From: Rufibacter glacialis
GTDB lineage: Bacteria; Bacteroidota; Bacteroidia; Cytophagales; Hymenobacteraceae
NCBI RefSeq assembly: GCF_008271745.1
Contig: NZ_VKKZ01000021.1
Coordinates: 186,001-250,000 of the forward strand
Direction: 5' to 3'
Length of the DNA: 64,000 bases
Positions 1-8,327 of the stretch are shown here, one piece after another. Each line of letters opens with the position of its first letter. Position 1 is the first letter of the stretch. A program made the translations under genes and the position numbers. The notes beneath the pieces were generated by a model. The model did not search any database and was not told where the DNA came from. It was given only the letters and a program-made list of their open reading frames with translations.

Positions 1-637
1 CCAAGAGGTACCCCATGGCCACGCCTGCCCCTATGCGGTACAGCAGATCATACCACAGCCAATGCACCAGCCAGTTCTCAGGCGCCAGGCCATAGGTGGC
101 CAGGGCAATGGCCAGCCAGGTAAACGGGAAGGCCATGCTGTCATTCAGCCCGGCCTCGGCGGTAAGCGAGAAACGGGGTGCGTCTTCCACTTCCTGGCTG
201 GGAGGGCCCACCTGCACATCAGAGGCCAGCACCGGGTCTGTGGGGGCCATGGCCGCCGCCAGCAACACCGCTGATGCCACTGAGAACCCCAGAAACTGCC
301 AGGCCAGCCAGGCCAGCGCGCCAATGCACAACAGCATGGTCCAACTCACCAGCCGGAGCGGCACCTGCCAACTGGCCCAGGAGACGCTCCGGTTGATCTT
401 GATACCCGTTCCCATGAGCGTGATGATGACGCATAGCTCTGAGAGCCGCAGCGTGAGGTCATTCTCGCGCAGCGGGTCAGGTTCCGGGAAGCCTAAGGGC
501 AGCTTGTACAACCCATACCCCACCACCACAAAAAGCATGGCGTAGGAGAAGGGCACTTTCTTGAACCAAATAGGCAACCAAGCCATGGCCAGCGCCGCGG
601 CACCGATGACCACAAAAGAGAGCAGGTAAATGTCCAT
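1..637 (-). CDS. Na+/H+ (cation:proton) antiporter, N-terminal part
   Basis: Partial gene: 212 residues are visible from an ATG at 637 and the frame runs off the left edge. The protein is very hydrophobic with several membrane segments. PTDPV at residues 132-136 matches the DPV segment of CPA-family antiporters, and EAGLND at 161-166 carries the Asn-Asp pair expected for proton/cation exchange. From family knowledge it would exchange cytoplasmic Na+ or K+ for H+ at the inner membrane. Which cation and which CPA subgroup cannot be decided without the C-terminus. A strong hairpin at 810-864 separates it from kynU, which is transcribed in the same direction upstream. Confidence 0.85.
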   Translation of the reverse strand, partial: MDIYLLSFVVIGAAALAMAWLPIWFKKVPFSYAMLFVVVGYGLYKLPLGFPEPDPLRENDLTLRLSELCVIITLMGTGIKINRSVSWASWQVPLRLVSWTMLLCIGALAWLAWQFLGFSVASAVLLAAAMAPTDPVLASDVQVGPPSQEVEDAPRFSLTAEAGLNDSMAFPFTWLAIALATYGLAPENWLVHWLWYDLLYRIGAGVAMGYLL

Positions 638-809
638 GGCAGGTAATTCTTCTGGAGGGGTAGGCGTAAAAAAATCACGAAACCTTATTACATACGGGAA
701 ACCTGCGCTTTTTCCTGCTATATTTTATAAAAAAAGGTCAAAATCACCCATAAATTTCTGTTCCATCTTTTTCTCCCTTTCTGACCTCTCCTCCCAAGCC
801 TATAAAATG

Positions 810-864
810 AAAAAGACCGTTTGGTGGCTGTTTTGTAGAAAACGGCCACCAAACGGTCTTTTTT
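810..864. terminator. bidirectional hairpin terminator
   Basis: A near-perfect inverted repeat of about 24 bp (left arm AAAAGACCGTTTGGTGGC, loop GTAG) is flanked by an A-run on the left and a T-run on the right, so it could terminate in both directions. It lies just past the kynU stop. The inner part (GGCTGTTTT/GAAAACGGCC) resembles the interspersed REP-like family of this window. Confidence 0.85.
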
Positions 865-918
865 AGGAAGAGCGAAAATCTATAAAAGCTTATACTTCCA
901 GGTTAGCTCGCCAAAAAA

Positions 919-2190
919 CTAGCTTCTGAAATGCTGCGCCAGGAACTGGCCAAACCGGTATACGTCTTCAAAGGTATTGTACATGGGCGTGGGGGCTACC
1001 CTGATCACGTTGGGCTCGCGCCAGTCCAGGATGAAGCCGTTGGCCATGAGCGTGTCAAACAGTTGGCGGCCGTTCTGGTGCACCAGCAGGGACAACTGGC
1101 AGCCTCTGGCCGAAGGTTCTTCTGGGGTGATTACCTCCAGGGCTGTTTTGGGTTGCTGCAATTCTTTGATCAGGAACTCCAGGTAGCCGGTGAGTTTTTC
1201 GCTTTTAGCCCGAAGATTGTCCATGCCAGCCTGGTCAAAGAGTTCCAAAGAGGCTTTGTGCACCGCCATGGGCAGCACCTGGCTGTTGGAAAGCTGCCAG
1301 CCATCGGCTCCGGCCATGGGAATAAAGCCTTTCTTCATCTGGAACCGCTGGCCCTGGTCATGGCCCCACCATCCCGCAAACCGGGGCAGGTCTGGGTTCT
1401 GCGCGTGCCGTTCATGCACAAACACCCCAGAGGTTCCCCCCGGGCCTGAGTTCAGGTATTTATAGGTACACCACACGGCAAAGTCCACGTTCCAGTCATG
1501 CAGGCGCAGGGTGACGTTGCCGGCAGCATGGGCCAGGTCAAACCCGCACATTGCTCCCACGGCATGGGCTTCCTGGGTAATGGCCGCCATGTCAAACACC
1601 TGCCCGGTGTAATAGTTCACACCGCCCATCATCACCAGCGCCAGTTCGCTTTCGTTTTCCCGGATGGTGGCCAGAATGTCTTCGGTGCGGAGGATGTGCT
1701 CGCCCGGCCGGGGGGCTACCTCCAGAATGGCTTCGTCTGGATTGAACCCGTGGAATTTCACCTGGCTTTCCAGGGCGTACTGATCAGAGGGGAAGGCGCC
1801 GGCCTCCGTGAGGATTTTGAACCGTTTGCCCTGCGGCCGATAGAAGGAAACCAACATAAGGTGCAGGTTCACGGTAAGTTGATTCATGACCACTACCTCT
1901 TCGGGCCTGGCACCCACTACCCGGGCGGTAGGCGCTGCCAGCAGGGTGTGGTACGTGAACCAGGGAGAGTCGCCGGTAAAATGGCCTTCCACGCCTAGTT
2001 CTGCCCATTTGGTCATTTCCTGCTCCAGGGCGGCACGGGCGGCTTTCGGCTGAAGGCCGAGGGAGTTGCCGCACAGGTACACCGTGTCGGTGCCGTTTTG
2101 CTGTGGAATAAAGTAGTGGTCTCTAAAGGAACGAAGGGAATCTGCCTGGTCCTGTGATTGGGCGTAGGCAAGCGTATTTTGGTAAGACAT
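919..2190 (-). CDS. kynU: kynureninase
   Basis: A 423-residue PLP enzyme hydrolysing L-kynurenine or 3-hydroxykynurenine to anthranilate or 3-hydroxyanthranilate plus alanine. The visible family signature runs YLCGNSLGL (38-46), FPSDQYA (133-139), FDLAHAAGN (217-225) and the PLP lysine K244 in CTYKYLNSGPGG. Length is normal for the family. It starts with ATG and is followed by a terminator hairpin. ACMSD lies 196 bp upstream in the same orientation, and the later steps of the same pathway (RidA-type deaminase, HAAO, ALDH) are within 9 kb. With HAAO nearby, 3-hydroxykynurenine is the likely substrate. Confidence 0.95.
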   Translation of the reverse strand: MSYQNTLAYAQSQDQADSLRSFRDHYFIPQQNGTDTVYLCGNSLGLQPKAARAALEQEMTKWAELGVEGHFTGDSPWFTYHTLLAAPTARVVGARPEEVVVMNQLTVNLHLMLVSFYRPQGKRFKILTEAGAFPSDQYALESQVKFHGFNPDEAILEVAPRPGEHILRTEDILATIRENESELALVMMGGVNYYTGQVFDMAAITQEAHAVGAMCGFDLAHAAGNVTLRLHDWNVDFAVWCTYKYLNSGPGGTSGVFVHERHAQNPDLPRFAGWWGHDQGQRFQMKKGFIPMAGADGWQLSNSQVLPMAVHKASLELFDQAGMDNLRAKSEKLTGYLEFLIKELQQPKTALEVITPEEPSARGCQLSLLVHQNGRQLFDTLMANGFILDWREPNVIRVAPTPMYNTFEDVYRFGQFLAQHFRS

Positions 2191-2290
2191 GAAGTTCTTT
2201 AACTAGCTGGGTGGAACGGTTGGCTAAATTACCTAACAGGCGTTAGACTACCATATACTTTTGAGGAAACTCTACGGCCGCGTTTACCAG

Positions 2291-2329
2291 CCGTTTTGGT
2301 CCTGTTTTAGAAGAACAAGCCCTAACCCC
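2291..2329. repeat. REP-like interspersed palindrome
   Basis: An imperfect copy in the kynU-ACMSD gap (CCGTTTTGGTCCTGTTTTAG followed by an AAGCCCTAACCCC arm). The arms are degenerate compared with the best copy at 48550-48603. Confidence 0.45.
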
Positions 2330-2386
2330 ACCTTTTTGTTTTAGCCGGGGAACCTAACCTATTTTAAGCCCGGCTTCCCCCAGAGG

Positions 2387-3439
2387 TCACCCTTGCCTGG
2401 CCTGCGTCCGGACCTGCCCCATAAACCGCTCTTTCTCCAGCCCCAGCCACTGCAGAGCTGAGCCGCTCAAGAGCATTTCCTTCACCTCCTGGGTATAGGG
2501 CATGGATTCAATCAACTTGCCGGGTTCCAGTTCACCCAGCGGGAAAGGGTAATCTGAGCCCAAGGCTACTTTGTCGGCCCCGAACTGCTTTACCACGAAG
2601 TCAAGGGTAGTAGGGCAGTGCACCAGGGAGTCTATCCAGAACTTGCCCACGTAGTTCTCGGGGGCTACGGGGTTGTCTACGGCGCAAAGGTCGGGGCGCA
2701 CGTCAAAACCGTGCTGGATACGCCCCAGCGTGAACGGGAACGAACCGCCGCCGTGCGCAAAAGCCAGCCGGAGTTTAGGCAACCGTTCCAGCACCCCCCC
2801 GAAGATAAGGGAGCAGATGGCGCGGGAAGTCTCGGCGGGCATGCTCACGAGCCAGGGCAGCCAGTACTTGCGCATCTTCTTTTCACCCATCATGTCCCAG
2901 GGGTGCACAAAGACGGCGGCTCCCAGATCAGCGGCCGCCTCAAAGATGGGGAACAGCGCGGCATCATCCAGGTTGATATCGTTTATGTTGGAACCGATCT
3001 GCACGCCCGCCAGCCCCAGTTCCTTCACGCAGCGCTCCAGTTCCTTGATGGCCAGCCCCGCGTCTTGCATGGGCAGGGTGCCCAGGCCCACAAACCGCGT
3101 GGGGTAGCGGGCCACCACACCGGCGATATGGTCGTTGAGAATCTTGGAGAGGTCCCAGGTGTGCTCGGGCTTGGCCCAGTAGTTGAACATGACCGGCACC
3201 GTGCTCAGCACCTGCACCTGCACCCCGTGCTGGTCGCACTCCCGCATGCGGGCGGCGGGGTCCCAGCTGTTTTCCTGGATTTCCCTGAAGAACCGGTCAT
3301 CCAGCATCATGCGGGCGCAGCAGGGCTTGTGGTGCTCCAGCCGCACGAAGCCGCCATACCCGTACCGCTCCCGCAGGTCGGGCCATTTCTCCGGCAGGAT
3401 GTGCGTATGGATGTCTATTTTAAGCGGTTGATGCGACAT
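2387..3439 (-). CDS. 2-amino-3-carboxymuconate-6-semialdehyde decarboxylase (ACMSD-type amidohydrolase)
   Basis: A 350-residue TIM-barrel amidohydrolase. In the ACMSD family it decarboxylates the HAAO product to 2-aminomuconate semialdehyde, diverting flux away from quinolinate and NAD. Visible metal-site residues are H11xH13 (DIHTHILPE), H179 (VHPWDMMG), H229 (AHGGG) and D296 ([10 protein letters not shown]). The ATG at 3439 is preferred over longer in-frame options because residues before MSHQP are unlike the family, which begins just before the metal-binding HxH. It is divergent from the RidA-type gene. Other amidohydrolase-2 decarboxylases are possible on sequence alone, but the kynurenine neighbours make ACMSD the best call. 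Confidence 0.9.
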   Translation of the reverse strand: MSHQPLKIDIHTHILPEKWPDLRERYGYGGFVRLEHHKPCCARMMLDDRFFREIQENSWDPAARMRECDQHGVQVQVLSTVPVMFNYWAKPEHTWDLSKILNDHIAGVVARYPTRFVGLGTLPMQDAGLAIKELERCVKELGLAGVQIGSNINDINLDDAALFPIFEAAADLGAAVFVHPWDMMGEKKMRKYWLPWLVSMPAETSRAICSLIFGGVLERLPKLRLAFAHGGGSFPFTLGRIQHGFDVRPDLCAVDNPVAPENYVGKFWIDSLVHCPTTLDFVVKQFGADKVALGSDYPFPLGELEPGKLIESMPYTQEVKEMLLSGSALQWLGLEKERFMGQVRTQARQG

Positions 3440-3654
3440 GGAAAACAAGACAAACAAGTAAGAACGGTTGCTCAACTTACGAAAACTCTGGCACATAGTC
3501 TTGCCAGCACGACGACACGGCTCTTTTTCGGCTTTCTTTTGGCAAAACAGGCCCAAAACTTCCGACTTGCCTCCTTCTGTCACCCGAGTTTTTGGTATAT
3601 GTGCATCAGGTTAGATAAACTTACGGCATCATTCACCTTATACCTTATTACACC

Positions 3655-4038
3655 ATGACCCGTCAATTATTCTCCTCCGGCGCTCCCTGGGAAACCAGCG
3701 TAGGCTACTCGCGCGCCGTGAAAGTAGGCCCCCTGGTAGAAGTGGCCGGCACCACCGCCGTGGAGAACGGGCAAGTCATAGGCCCCCACGACCCGTATGC
3801 CCAAACCGTGTGTATTCTGCAGAAGATAGAGCGGGTCTTGCAGGAGGCCGGGGTTTCTCTGAAGGACGTGGTGCGCACCCGCATGTTCGTGACCGATATA
3901 AGCCAATGGGAGGAAGTGGGCCGGGCGCATGGGGAGTTCTTCAAAGACATCAGGCCGGTGACTACCATGGTAGAGGTGAAGGCCCTCATTGATCCTGCCC
4001 TTCTGGTGGAGATAGAAGCCACTGCCTACTGCACCTGA
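3655..4038 (+). CDS. RidA/YjgF family deaminase, probable 2-aminomuconate deaminase
   Basis: A 127-residue protein of the RidA (YER057c/UK114) fold. The pattern [15 protein letters not shown] near the start and [10 protein letters not shown] (73-81, with an arginine at the carboxylate-binding position) are typical. RidA proteins deaminate enamines and imines; in 2-nitrobenzoate and tryptophan catabolism a member of this family is 2-aminomuconate deaminase. Its position between ACMSD and the aldehyde dehydrogenase and HAAO genes suggests that role, but this is inference, since generic RidA also fits. It is divergent from ACMSD across a 215-bp gap. Confidence 0.85.
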   Translation: MTRQLFSSGAPWETSVGYSRAVKVGPLVEVAGTTAVENGQVIGPHDPYAQTVCILQKIERVLQEAGVSLKDVVRTRMFVTDISQWEEVGRAHGEFFKDIRPVTTMVEVKALIDPALLVEIEATAYCT

Positions 4039-4247
4039 CTCACTTTATAGGCCGTTTTTCAAAAGCAACCTAGAAATCCAGCATGCTCGGTTTAGTCTCT
4101 TTATCAACAGATTAAGTTTTATCCAAAATAAACGAGCCTAACTTGCAATCCTATGCGTTTTACACCTGTTTATTTGAGAATACCGCAAAAAGTAAGTAGG
4201 TTGGAGAAAAGTAGGAAACTGATTCCCCCCTCTTTTCCCTCCTGCCT

Positions 4248-5108
4248 ATGGAAACCGTACTTGTTTTAGGTGGCACCGGCAGCCTAGGCGCCAGCATACT
4301 GGAAGTGCTGAAACACCAGCCTTACCGGATACGCGCCACGGCCCGCACCGCCCTGAAAGCAGAGCAGCTACAACCCTCCGTAGATGAAGTGGTGGTCTGT
4401 GACCCTACCCAACCAGAGACCCTTACGCCCCAGCTAGTACAGGGCGTGGATTACATTATTTCGGCGCTGGGCAAAAGCCTTCGTCTCTCAGACCCCAGCC
4501 GCACCTCGTTCCATGAGGTGAATTTCCAGGGTAACCTGAACGTGCTCCAACTGGCCTTGGCCCATGCCCCGCACCTGAAGAAATTTGTGTACGTGGGCGC
4601 TTTCAGCGGAGAGCAGCACCCCAAAGTGGCGTATTTCAAAGCCCATGAGGATTTCGCGCGGGCCCTGCAGGCCAGCCGCCTGCCCGCCACCATCATCAAA
4701 CCACCCGCCCTTTTCTCTACCTTCCTGGACCTGCTGCCCATGGCCCGCAAAGGGAAACTGGCCTCTATCGGGCCCGGGGAGGGTATCACGAACCCCATCC
4801 ATGAGCACGAGGTGGCCGAGGCCTGCGTACGGGCGCTCACCCAACCCGAGACCACGGTGGAACTGGGCGGACCCGTGACGTATTCCCGGCGGGAACTGGT
4901 GCAACTCATTGGCAAGGCCGCAGGCAAACGCACCCCCGTGCCGCAGGTACCATATTGGGTGGTGCAGTCTTTTCTGCCGGTGGTGCGCCTGGTGAACCGG
5001 TCGCTTTATGAGAAGGCCGCCTTTTTTGTGGAGGTGACCAAACGGGACTGCGTAGCGCCTTTCAGGGGCACGCGTACGCTGGAAGATTATTTAGCCGAAC
5101 ATGTATAG
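4248..5108 (+). CDS. NAD(P)-binding NmrA-like / atypical SDR protein
   Basis: A 286-residue protein with an N-terminal Rossmann fold: VLVLGGTGSLGAS (residues 4-16) holds the GxxGxxG dinucleotide loop. It belongs to the extended or atypical SDR group (NmrA/complex-I-chaperone-like). The region at about 115-140 has the YVGAF...AYFKAHE arrangement seen there. The substrate cannot be predicted. It lies between the RidA gene and yebC with no operonic spacing to the first (about 210 bp) and 65 bp to the second. It could act in redox metabolism or as a binding protein only. Confidence 0.75.
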   Translation: METVLVLGGTGSLGASILEVLKHQPYRIRATARTALKAEQLQPSVDEVVVCDPTQPETLTPQLVQGVDYIISALGKSLRLSDPSRTSFHEVNFQGNLNVLQLALAHAPHLKKFVYVGAFSGEQHPKVAYFKAHEDFARALQASRLPATIIKPPALFSTFLDLLPMARKGKLASIGPGEGITNPIHEHEVAEACVRALTQPETTVELGGPVTYSRRELVQLIGKAAGKRTPVPQVPYWVVQSFLPVVRLVNRSLYEKAAFFVEVTKRDCVAPFRGTRTLEDYLAEHV

Positions 5109-5173
5109 CAACTCTGTTGGGGCATCCGCCGTTTTTCCCGATATTTGCTTGTACTTCGTTTTAGAAAACCGCA

Positions 5174-5905
5174 ATGGGAAGAGCATTTGAGTTCCGGAAA
5201 GCCCGGAAAATGAAACGCTGGGACATGATGTCCAAGCAGTTCACCCGCATAGGGAAAGAGATTGTGATGGCTGTGAAGTCCGGCGGCCCTGACCCAGACA
5301 CCAACGCCCGCCTGCGGGTGTGCATCCAGAACGCCAAAGGGGTGAACATGCCCAAAGACCGCGTGGAAGCCGCCATCAAACGGGCCCAAGGCAAAGAGGA
5401 AAGCGATTACTCAGAAGTGGTATATGAAGGCTACGGCCCGCACGGCGTAGCCGTTCTGGTAGAGACCGCCACGGACAACGTGAACCGCACCGTGGCCAAC
5501 GTACGCATGCACTTCAACCGCACCGGCGGTGAGCTGGGCCGCACCGGCCAATTCGATTTTATCTTTGAGCGCAAGGGCGTGTTCCACCTGAACGGCGAAG
5601 GCCTGGACCTGGAAGAACTGGAACTGGACCTGATCGATTTCGGGCTGGAGAGCATTGACAAAGACGAAGAGGAGAACGAGATCATCATCCAAACCTCTTT
5701 CGCGGATTTTGGTGCCATGCAGAAAGCCCTGGAAGAGCGCGGCCTCCACGTGAAAACCTCTGAGCTGCAGCGCTACCCTACCGTGCTGAAAGAACTTTCC
5801 CCAGAGCAGCAGGAAGACATGACCAAGTTGCTGGACCGCCTGGAAGAAGACGATGACGTACAGGCCGTGTACCACAACATGAAAGAAGACCACGAAGAAG
5901 AATAA
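5174..5905 (+). CDS. YebC/PmpR (TACO1) family protein
   Basis: A 243-residue full-length YebC-family protein. The opening GRAFEFRKARKMKRWD and the segment with KDRVEAAIKRAQG (about residues 60-72) are characteristic. Family members were described as transcriptional regulators (PmpR), and TACO1/YebC proteins also relieve ribosome stalling at proline-rich stretches. Both roles are cytoplasmic. The C-terminus is acidic (EEDDD...EDHEEE). A GC-rich hairpin terminator follows 50 bp downstream. Confidence 0.93.
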   Translation: MGRAFEFRKARKMKRWDMMSKQFTRIGKEIVMAVKSGGPDPDTNARLRVCIQNAKGVNMPKDRVEAAIKRAQGKEESDYSEVVYEGYGPHGVAVLVETATDNVNRTVANVRMHFNRTGGELGRTGQFDFIFERKGVFHLNGEGLDLEELELDLIDFGLESIDKDEEENEIIIQTSFADFGAMQKALEERGLHVKTSELQRYPTVLKELSPEQQEDMTKLLDRLEEDDDVQAVYHNMKEDHEEE

Positions 5906-5910
5906 CCTGC

Positions 5911-5949
5911 GTTTGGAGCTTGTTTTGTAAAGAATGGCTCTGAAACGGC
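5911..5949. repeat. REP-like interspersed palindrome
   Basis: The copy has arms CGTTTGGAGCTTGTTTT and GGCTCTGAAACGGC, directly after the yebC stop and before its terminator. Confidence 0.45.
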
Positions 5950-5958
5950 TGCTATAGC

Positions 5959-5993
5959 AAAGGCCCGCTTTCTTTGGAGAAGGCGGGCCTTTG
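5959..5993 (+). terminator. hairpin terminator after yebC
   Basis: Stem AAAGGCCCGC / GCGGGCCTTT with a loop of about 13 nt. The T-tract is short, so it may be moderately efficient. It serves the rightward yebC gene and faces the leftward gene ending at 6029. Confidence 0.65.
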
Positions 5994-6028
5994 TGTTGAA
6001 TACCTAATAGGAATTTGCTACAATATGT

Positions 6029-6628
6029 CTATTTAGGAATTTCTACTTTGGCCTCTTTCCAGTTGAGGTTCGGGTATTCCACCTCAATCGTTTTATCAAG
6101 TTCCTCCTTATTATTTGTAAAAGAAACCAGCTCTTTATCAAAATGCCAGGTACCTAGGTAGTACACTGAGTTATCGGCCACCACAAAAGAGTATTGCTCT
6201 AAATCCTCTTTCTTAATTTCCCCTCTCCTTAGTTTATCAGCAACACTTGATGATTGCACACCTTTGTAGATATGCTCTGTAAACATCTGACCACCATACC
6301 ACTTGCTTTCAGTCCACCAGTAGCTAAGTATTTTATAGGTGCCCGGTTTCAGGAAGAAACAAAAAGTATTTTCCTTTGCTGATTTAAAGGTGGGTTTAAC
6401 TCTGAAACTGAAAATTTCTTTCGTCTCTGTATTCTGAATCCGGATATCCTGCGCAAACCCTCCACTACTGAAACCTAACCTTTGCACAAAGCTCCCATAA
6501 ATTACACCTACTTTCTCTTTTTTAGAGTCTTGTTTTGTAACTGATTTTAACTGCTTTATACTTTGCCCATTAGAAACCAGAGTTGTGAAGGTTAAAAGAA
6601 GGAATAGAAGCCCTGAAGTAAGTTTCAT
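6029..6628 (-). CDS. secreted hypothetical protein
   Basis: A 199-residue protein with a clear Sec signal peptide (residues 1-22, ending VSNGQS). I do not recognise the family. The mature part is rich in Lys, Glu, Trp and Tyr and looks like a small beta-rich periplasmic or surface protein (segments FCFFLKPGTYKILSYWW and VYYLGTWHFDKEL). Its bases are visibly more AT-rich than the flanking kynurenine genes, which may indicate recent acquisition. It has a good Bacteroidota-type promoter directly upstream (6662-6694). It stands alone on the minus strand between yebC and the NTF2-like gene. Confidence 0.7.
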   Translation of the reverse strand: MKLTSGLLFLLLTFTTLVSNGQSIKQLKSVTKQDSKKEKVGVIYGSFVQRLGFSSGGFAQDIRIQNTETKEIFSFRVKPTFKSAKENTFCFFLKPGTYKILSYWWTESKWYGGQMFTEHIYKGVQSSSVADKLRRGEIKKEDLEQYSFVVADNSVYYLGTWHFDKELVSFTNNKEELDKTIEVEYPNLNWKEAKVEIPK

Positions 6629-6661
6629 TTATTTTTTTATTGTATCTAACCAAATATCTTA

Positions 6662-6694
6662 CAAAGGTACTGAGGCCTTTTTAATTTGTACAAA
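6662..6694 (-). promoter_or_regulatory. Bacteroidota-type promoter of the secreted hypothetical gene
   Basis: Read on the minus strand: TTTG (6694-6691), 21-nt spacer, TACCTTTG (6669-6662), matching TTTG-N19-23-TAnnTTTG. The -33 TTTG is the edge of a half copy of the 87-bp GTCATCCTGA repeat (6691-6713). The start codon at 6628 would leave a leader of about 27 nt. Confidence 0.55.
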
Positions 6695-6713
6695 AGGTCC
6701 TTTCAGGATGACA
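6691..6713. repeat. half copy of the 87-bp GTCATCCTGA repeat
   Basis: The segment ending CCTTTCAGGATGACAAT matches the right end of the full element at 41071-41157 (CCTTCCAGGATGACAAT). No left half is present nearby. Confidence 0.55.
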
Positions 6714-6842
6714 ATGGAGCAGGAAAGTTTTCTCGTTTACCTATTGAGCTACCCGCCTGCCGGCTTCACCGCTACTGCCTACGGTACTTAAGCCACGCGC
6801 GGCGCGTGTACCACGTTATTCCTGGAGAAGACTTCGGCCTCC

Positions 6843-7226
6843 TTAGCTAATATCCTCCAACTTGATGATCTTATCTCTTGAAAAGGTAAAGACAGATTTC
6901 CCCTGCAACTTCAACGCATCACCCTTCTTTTGCCCGGTGGGAAAATCCATGGCCAGAACGGCATGATAGTCTAGCACCACTTCCGTTTGGTCATCTTGGT
7001 GATAGAAGGAAATAGGCGTTTGCTTTCTGGAAGAGAAGTAGGCCTTTGCCTGCTCGGCTTGCTGTTTGAAAGGATCTACTCCTTTTAAAGATAAATTGAC
7101 CTCGCCGTTCGCCACATTTTCAAAGACAATGTCCTCGCTGAAATGGGCCACCATTCCCTCTACATCAAACCGGTTGTAGCTTTCCAGATACTTAGTAATG
7201 ATCTGTTCTCTTTGAAGGTGATCCAT
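6843..7226 (-). CDS. NTF2/SnoaL-like domain protein
   Basis: 127 residues from the ATG at 7226 (MDHLQREQIITKYLESYN); an upstream TTG would add 11 residues but lacks the family look. The pattern of an N-terminal helix pair, YNRFDVEGMVAHFSEDIVFENV, then beta strands ending HAVLAMDFPTGQ...LQGKSVFTFSRDKIIKLEDIS is that of the NTF2-like cone fold (SnoaL, polyketide cyclase or limonene-epoxide hydrolase-like). Such domains can be catalytic or binding modules. No specific substrate is indicated. It sits just downstream of HAAO on the same strand, but a repeat-containing gap of 140 bp separates them. Confidence 0.75.
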   Translation of the reverse strand: MDHLQREQIITKYLESYNRFDVEGMVAHFSEDIVFENVANGEVNLSLKGVDPFKQQAEQAKAYFSSRKQTPISFYHQDDQTEVVLDYHAVLAMDFPTGQKKGDALKLQGKSVFTFSRDKIIKLEDIS

Positions 7227-7295
7227 TAGCGGCTGTGTTGTTTTATGTGCATCTGGCAATTAAGGGCCAAAAGATTAAGCGTAGCAATAGCCTGC

Positions 7296-7327
7296 CTAGT
7301 TCGCCCACAAGATTTTTTCAGGATGAC
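7296..7327. repeat. half copy of the 87-bp GTCATCCTGA repeat
   Basis: CTAGTTCGCCCACAAGAT followed by a TTTTTCAGGATGAC end matches the right half of the element at 41071-41157. It lies between HAAO and the NTF2-like gene. Confidence 0.65.
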
Positions 7328-7369
7328 AACGGGGGACAGAAAGCAGGTAAGAAGGGGCAATTTGACAAG

Positions 7370-7897
7370 TTACGGCGCCACTTCCGGTTTCGCCATCACT
7401 TCACCGCAGGTAGAGCAAGTGCGTTTCTCGTCTGAGGCCCAGAAGGAATTCATGACCACGGGTAACTGGCCTACTATATCGGAGACCGGGATAAACTCCT
7501 CGTGCAGTTTGGTGTGGCAGTTCTCACAGTACCACTGGAATCCGTCCAGTTCGCTTTCATCGCGGTAGCGTTCCATCACCAGACCCACGGTATTAGGCCC
7601 CCGGCGCGGAGAGTGCGGCACGTTGGGCGGAAGCAGGAAAATGTCACCCTCGTTGATGTGGATGTCTTTGAATTCGCCGTTGTCAATGACCTTGAGTACA
7701 ATGTCGCCCTCCAGCTGGAAGAAGAATTCCTCACCATTGTTGATGTGGTAATCTTTGCGCGAGTTGGGTCCGCCCACCACCATCACAATAAAGTCTTTGT
7801 TGTCTTTGTACACCTGTTGGTTGCCTACCGGCGGCTTGAGCAGGTGGCGGTGTTCCTCAATCCATTTCTTGAAGTTGAAGGCAGGTTGTAAGGCCAT
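7370..7897 (-). CDS. nbaC: 3-hydroxyanthranilate 3,4-dioxygenase
   Basis: A 175-residue cupin dioxygenase opening the 3-hydroxyanthranilate ring to 2-amino-3-carboxymuconate semialdehyde, the ACMSD substrate. The ATG at 7897 is chosen; a longer frame to 7972 adds residues unlike the family. Conserved residues are all visible: R47, Fe ligands H51, E57 and H95, substrate residues R99 and E110, and a C-terminal rubredoxin-like second metal site C124xxC127/C161xxC164. This is the bacterial two-metal form. It is transcribed opposite to the SDR and ALDH genes of the cluster. Confidence 0.95.
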   Translation of the reverse strand: MALQPAFNFKKWIEEHRHLLKPPVGNQQVYKDNKDFIVMVVGGPNSRKDYHINNGEEFFFQLEGDIVLKVIDNGEFKDIHINEGDIFLLPPNVPHSPRRGPNTVGLVMERYRDESELDGFQWYCENCHTKLHEEFIPVSDIVGQLPVVMNSFWASDEKRTCSTCGEVMAKPEVAP

Positions 7898-8155
7898 GGC
7901 AGTAGCGTTTGAGTAGAAAGTGCGTCTTTGGTTCAGGCCAGAGACTGCCCCAAGGTACGAAACCTCCTGCATAAAAGATAGACACCGCTTTTGGTCTCTT
8001 TTTTAGTAAACAGCTTGAAAACTACTGCTCCTCTTTTTCGACCTCATTACTTATTGCCTTGGTTTGTATACCTGACTGATGGAGGACGGCCCATCCCCAC
8101 TTCCATCTTTCTGCCCACCCCTTTTGTCTTTCTTTGGCGGCCGCACTTCTTTTTT

Positions 8156-8244
8156 GTTTTCCTGAAAAGAACTTCGTGGGCGAACCAGAAAAGCATTAAT
8201 AGAAGCGCCAGTACAGCTTGTCCGCAAGATCTTTCCAAGAGGAT
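8156..8244. repeat. degenerate full copy of the 87-bp GTCATCCTGA repeat
   Basis: The left side TTTTCCTGAAAAGAACTTCG with GTGGGCGAACCAG and the right side CAGCTTGTCCGCAAGATC with CTTTCCAAGAGGAT align end to end with the copy at 13641-13727. It is the only recognisable content of the 430-bp gap between HAAO and the SDR gene, apart from the GACTCAGAACTC repeat next to the SDR start. Confidence 0.6.
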
Positions 8245-8293
8245 AAGGGCGAGAAGAGGTACTTCACGGCTTTATTTCCTAATTTGACTACTT

Positions 8294-8324
8294 AGAACCC
8301 AAGACTCTAGACTCAGAACTCTTT
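8294..8324. repeat. left inverted repeat flanking the SDR gene
   Basis: The segment AAGACTCTAGACTCAGAACT lies 4-30 bp before the SDR start. Its reverse complement (AGTTCTGAGTCTAGAGTCTT) closely matches the tandem repeat directly after the SDR stop (9120-9153), so the gene is bracketed by inverted repeats. Confidence 0.6.
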
Positions 8325-8327
8325 ACC

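Noticed and set aside
919-2074. Several long open frames antisense to kynU and inside other GC-rich genes
   Set aside because: They are mirror or shifted frames of clear conserved genes and their translations have no domain pattern.
2387-3583. Longer start of ACMSD at 3583
   Set aside because: The 48 extra residues are unrelated to the family, and the metal-binding HxH normally lies close to the N-terminus, as it does with the ATG at 3439.
8047-8287. Open frames in the HAAO-SDR gap
   Set aside because: They coincide with a degenerate repeat element and low-complexity sequence, on both strands, without any domain signal.
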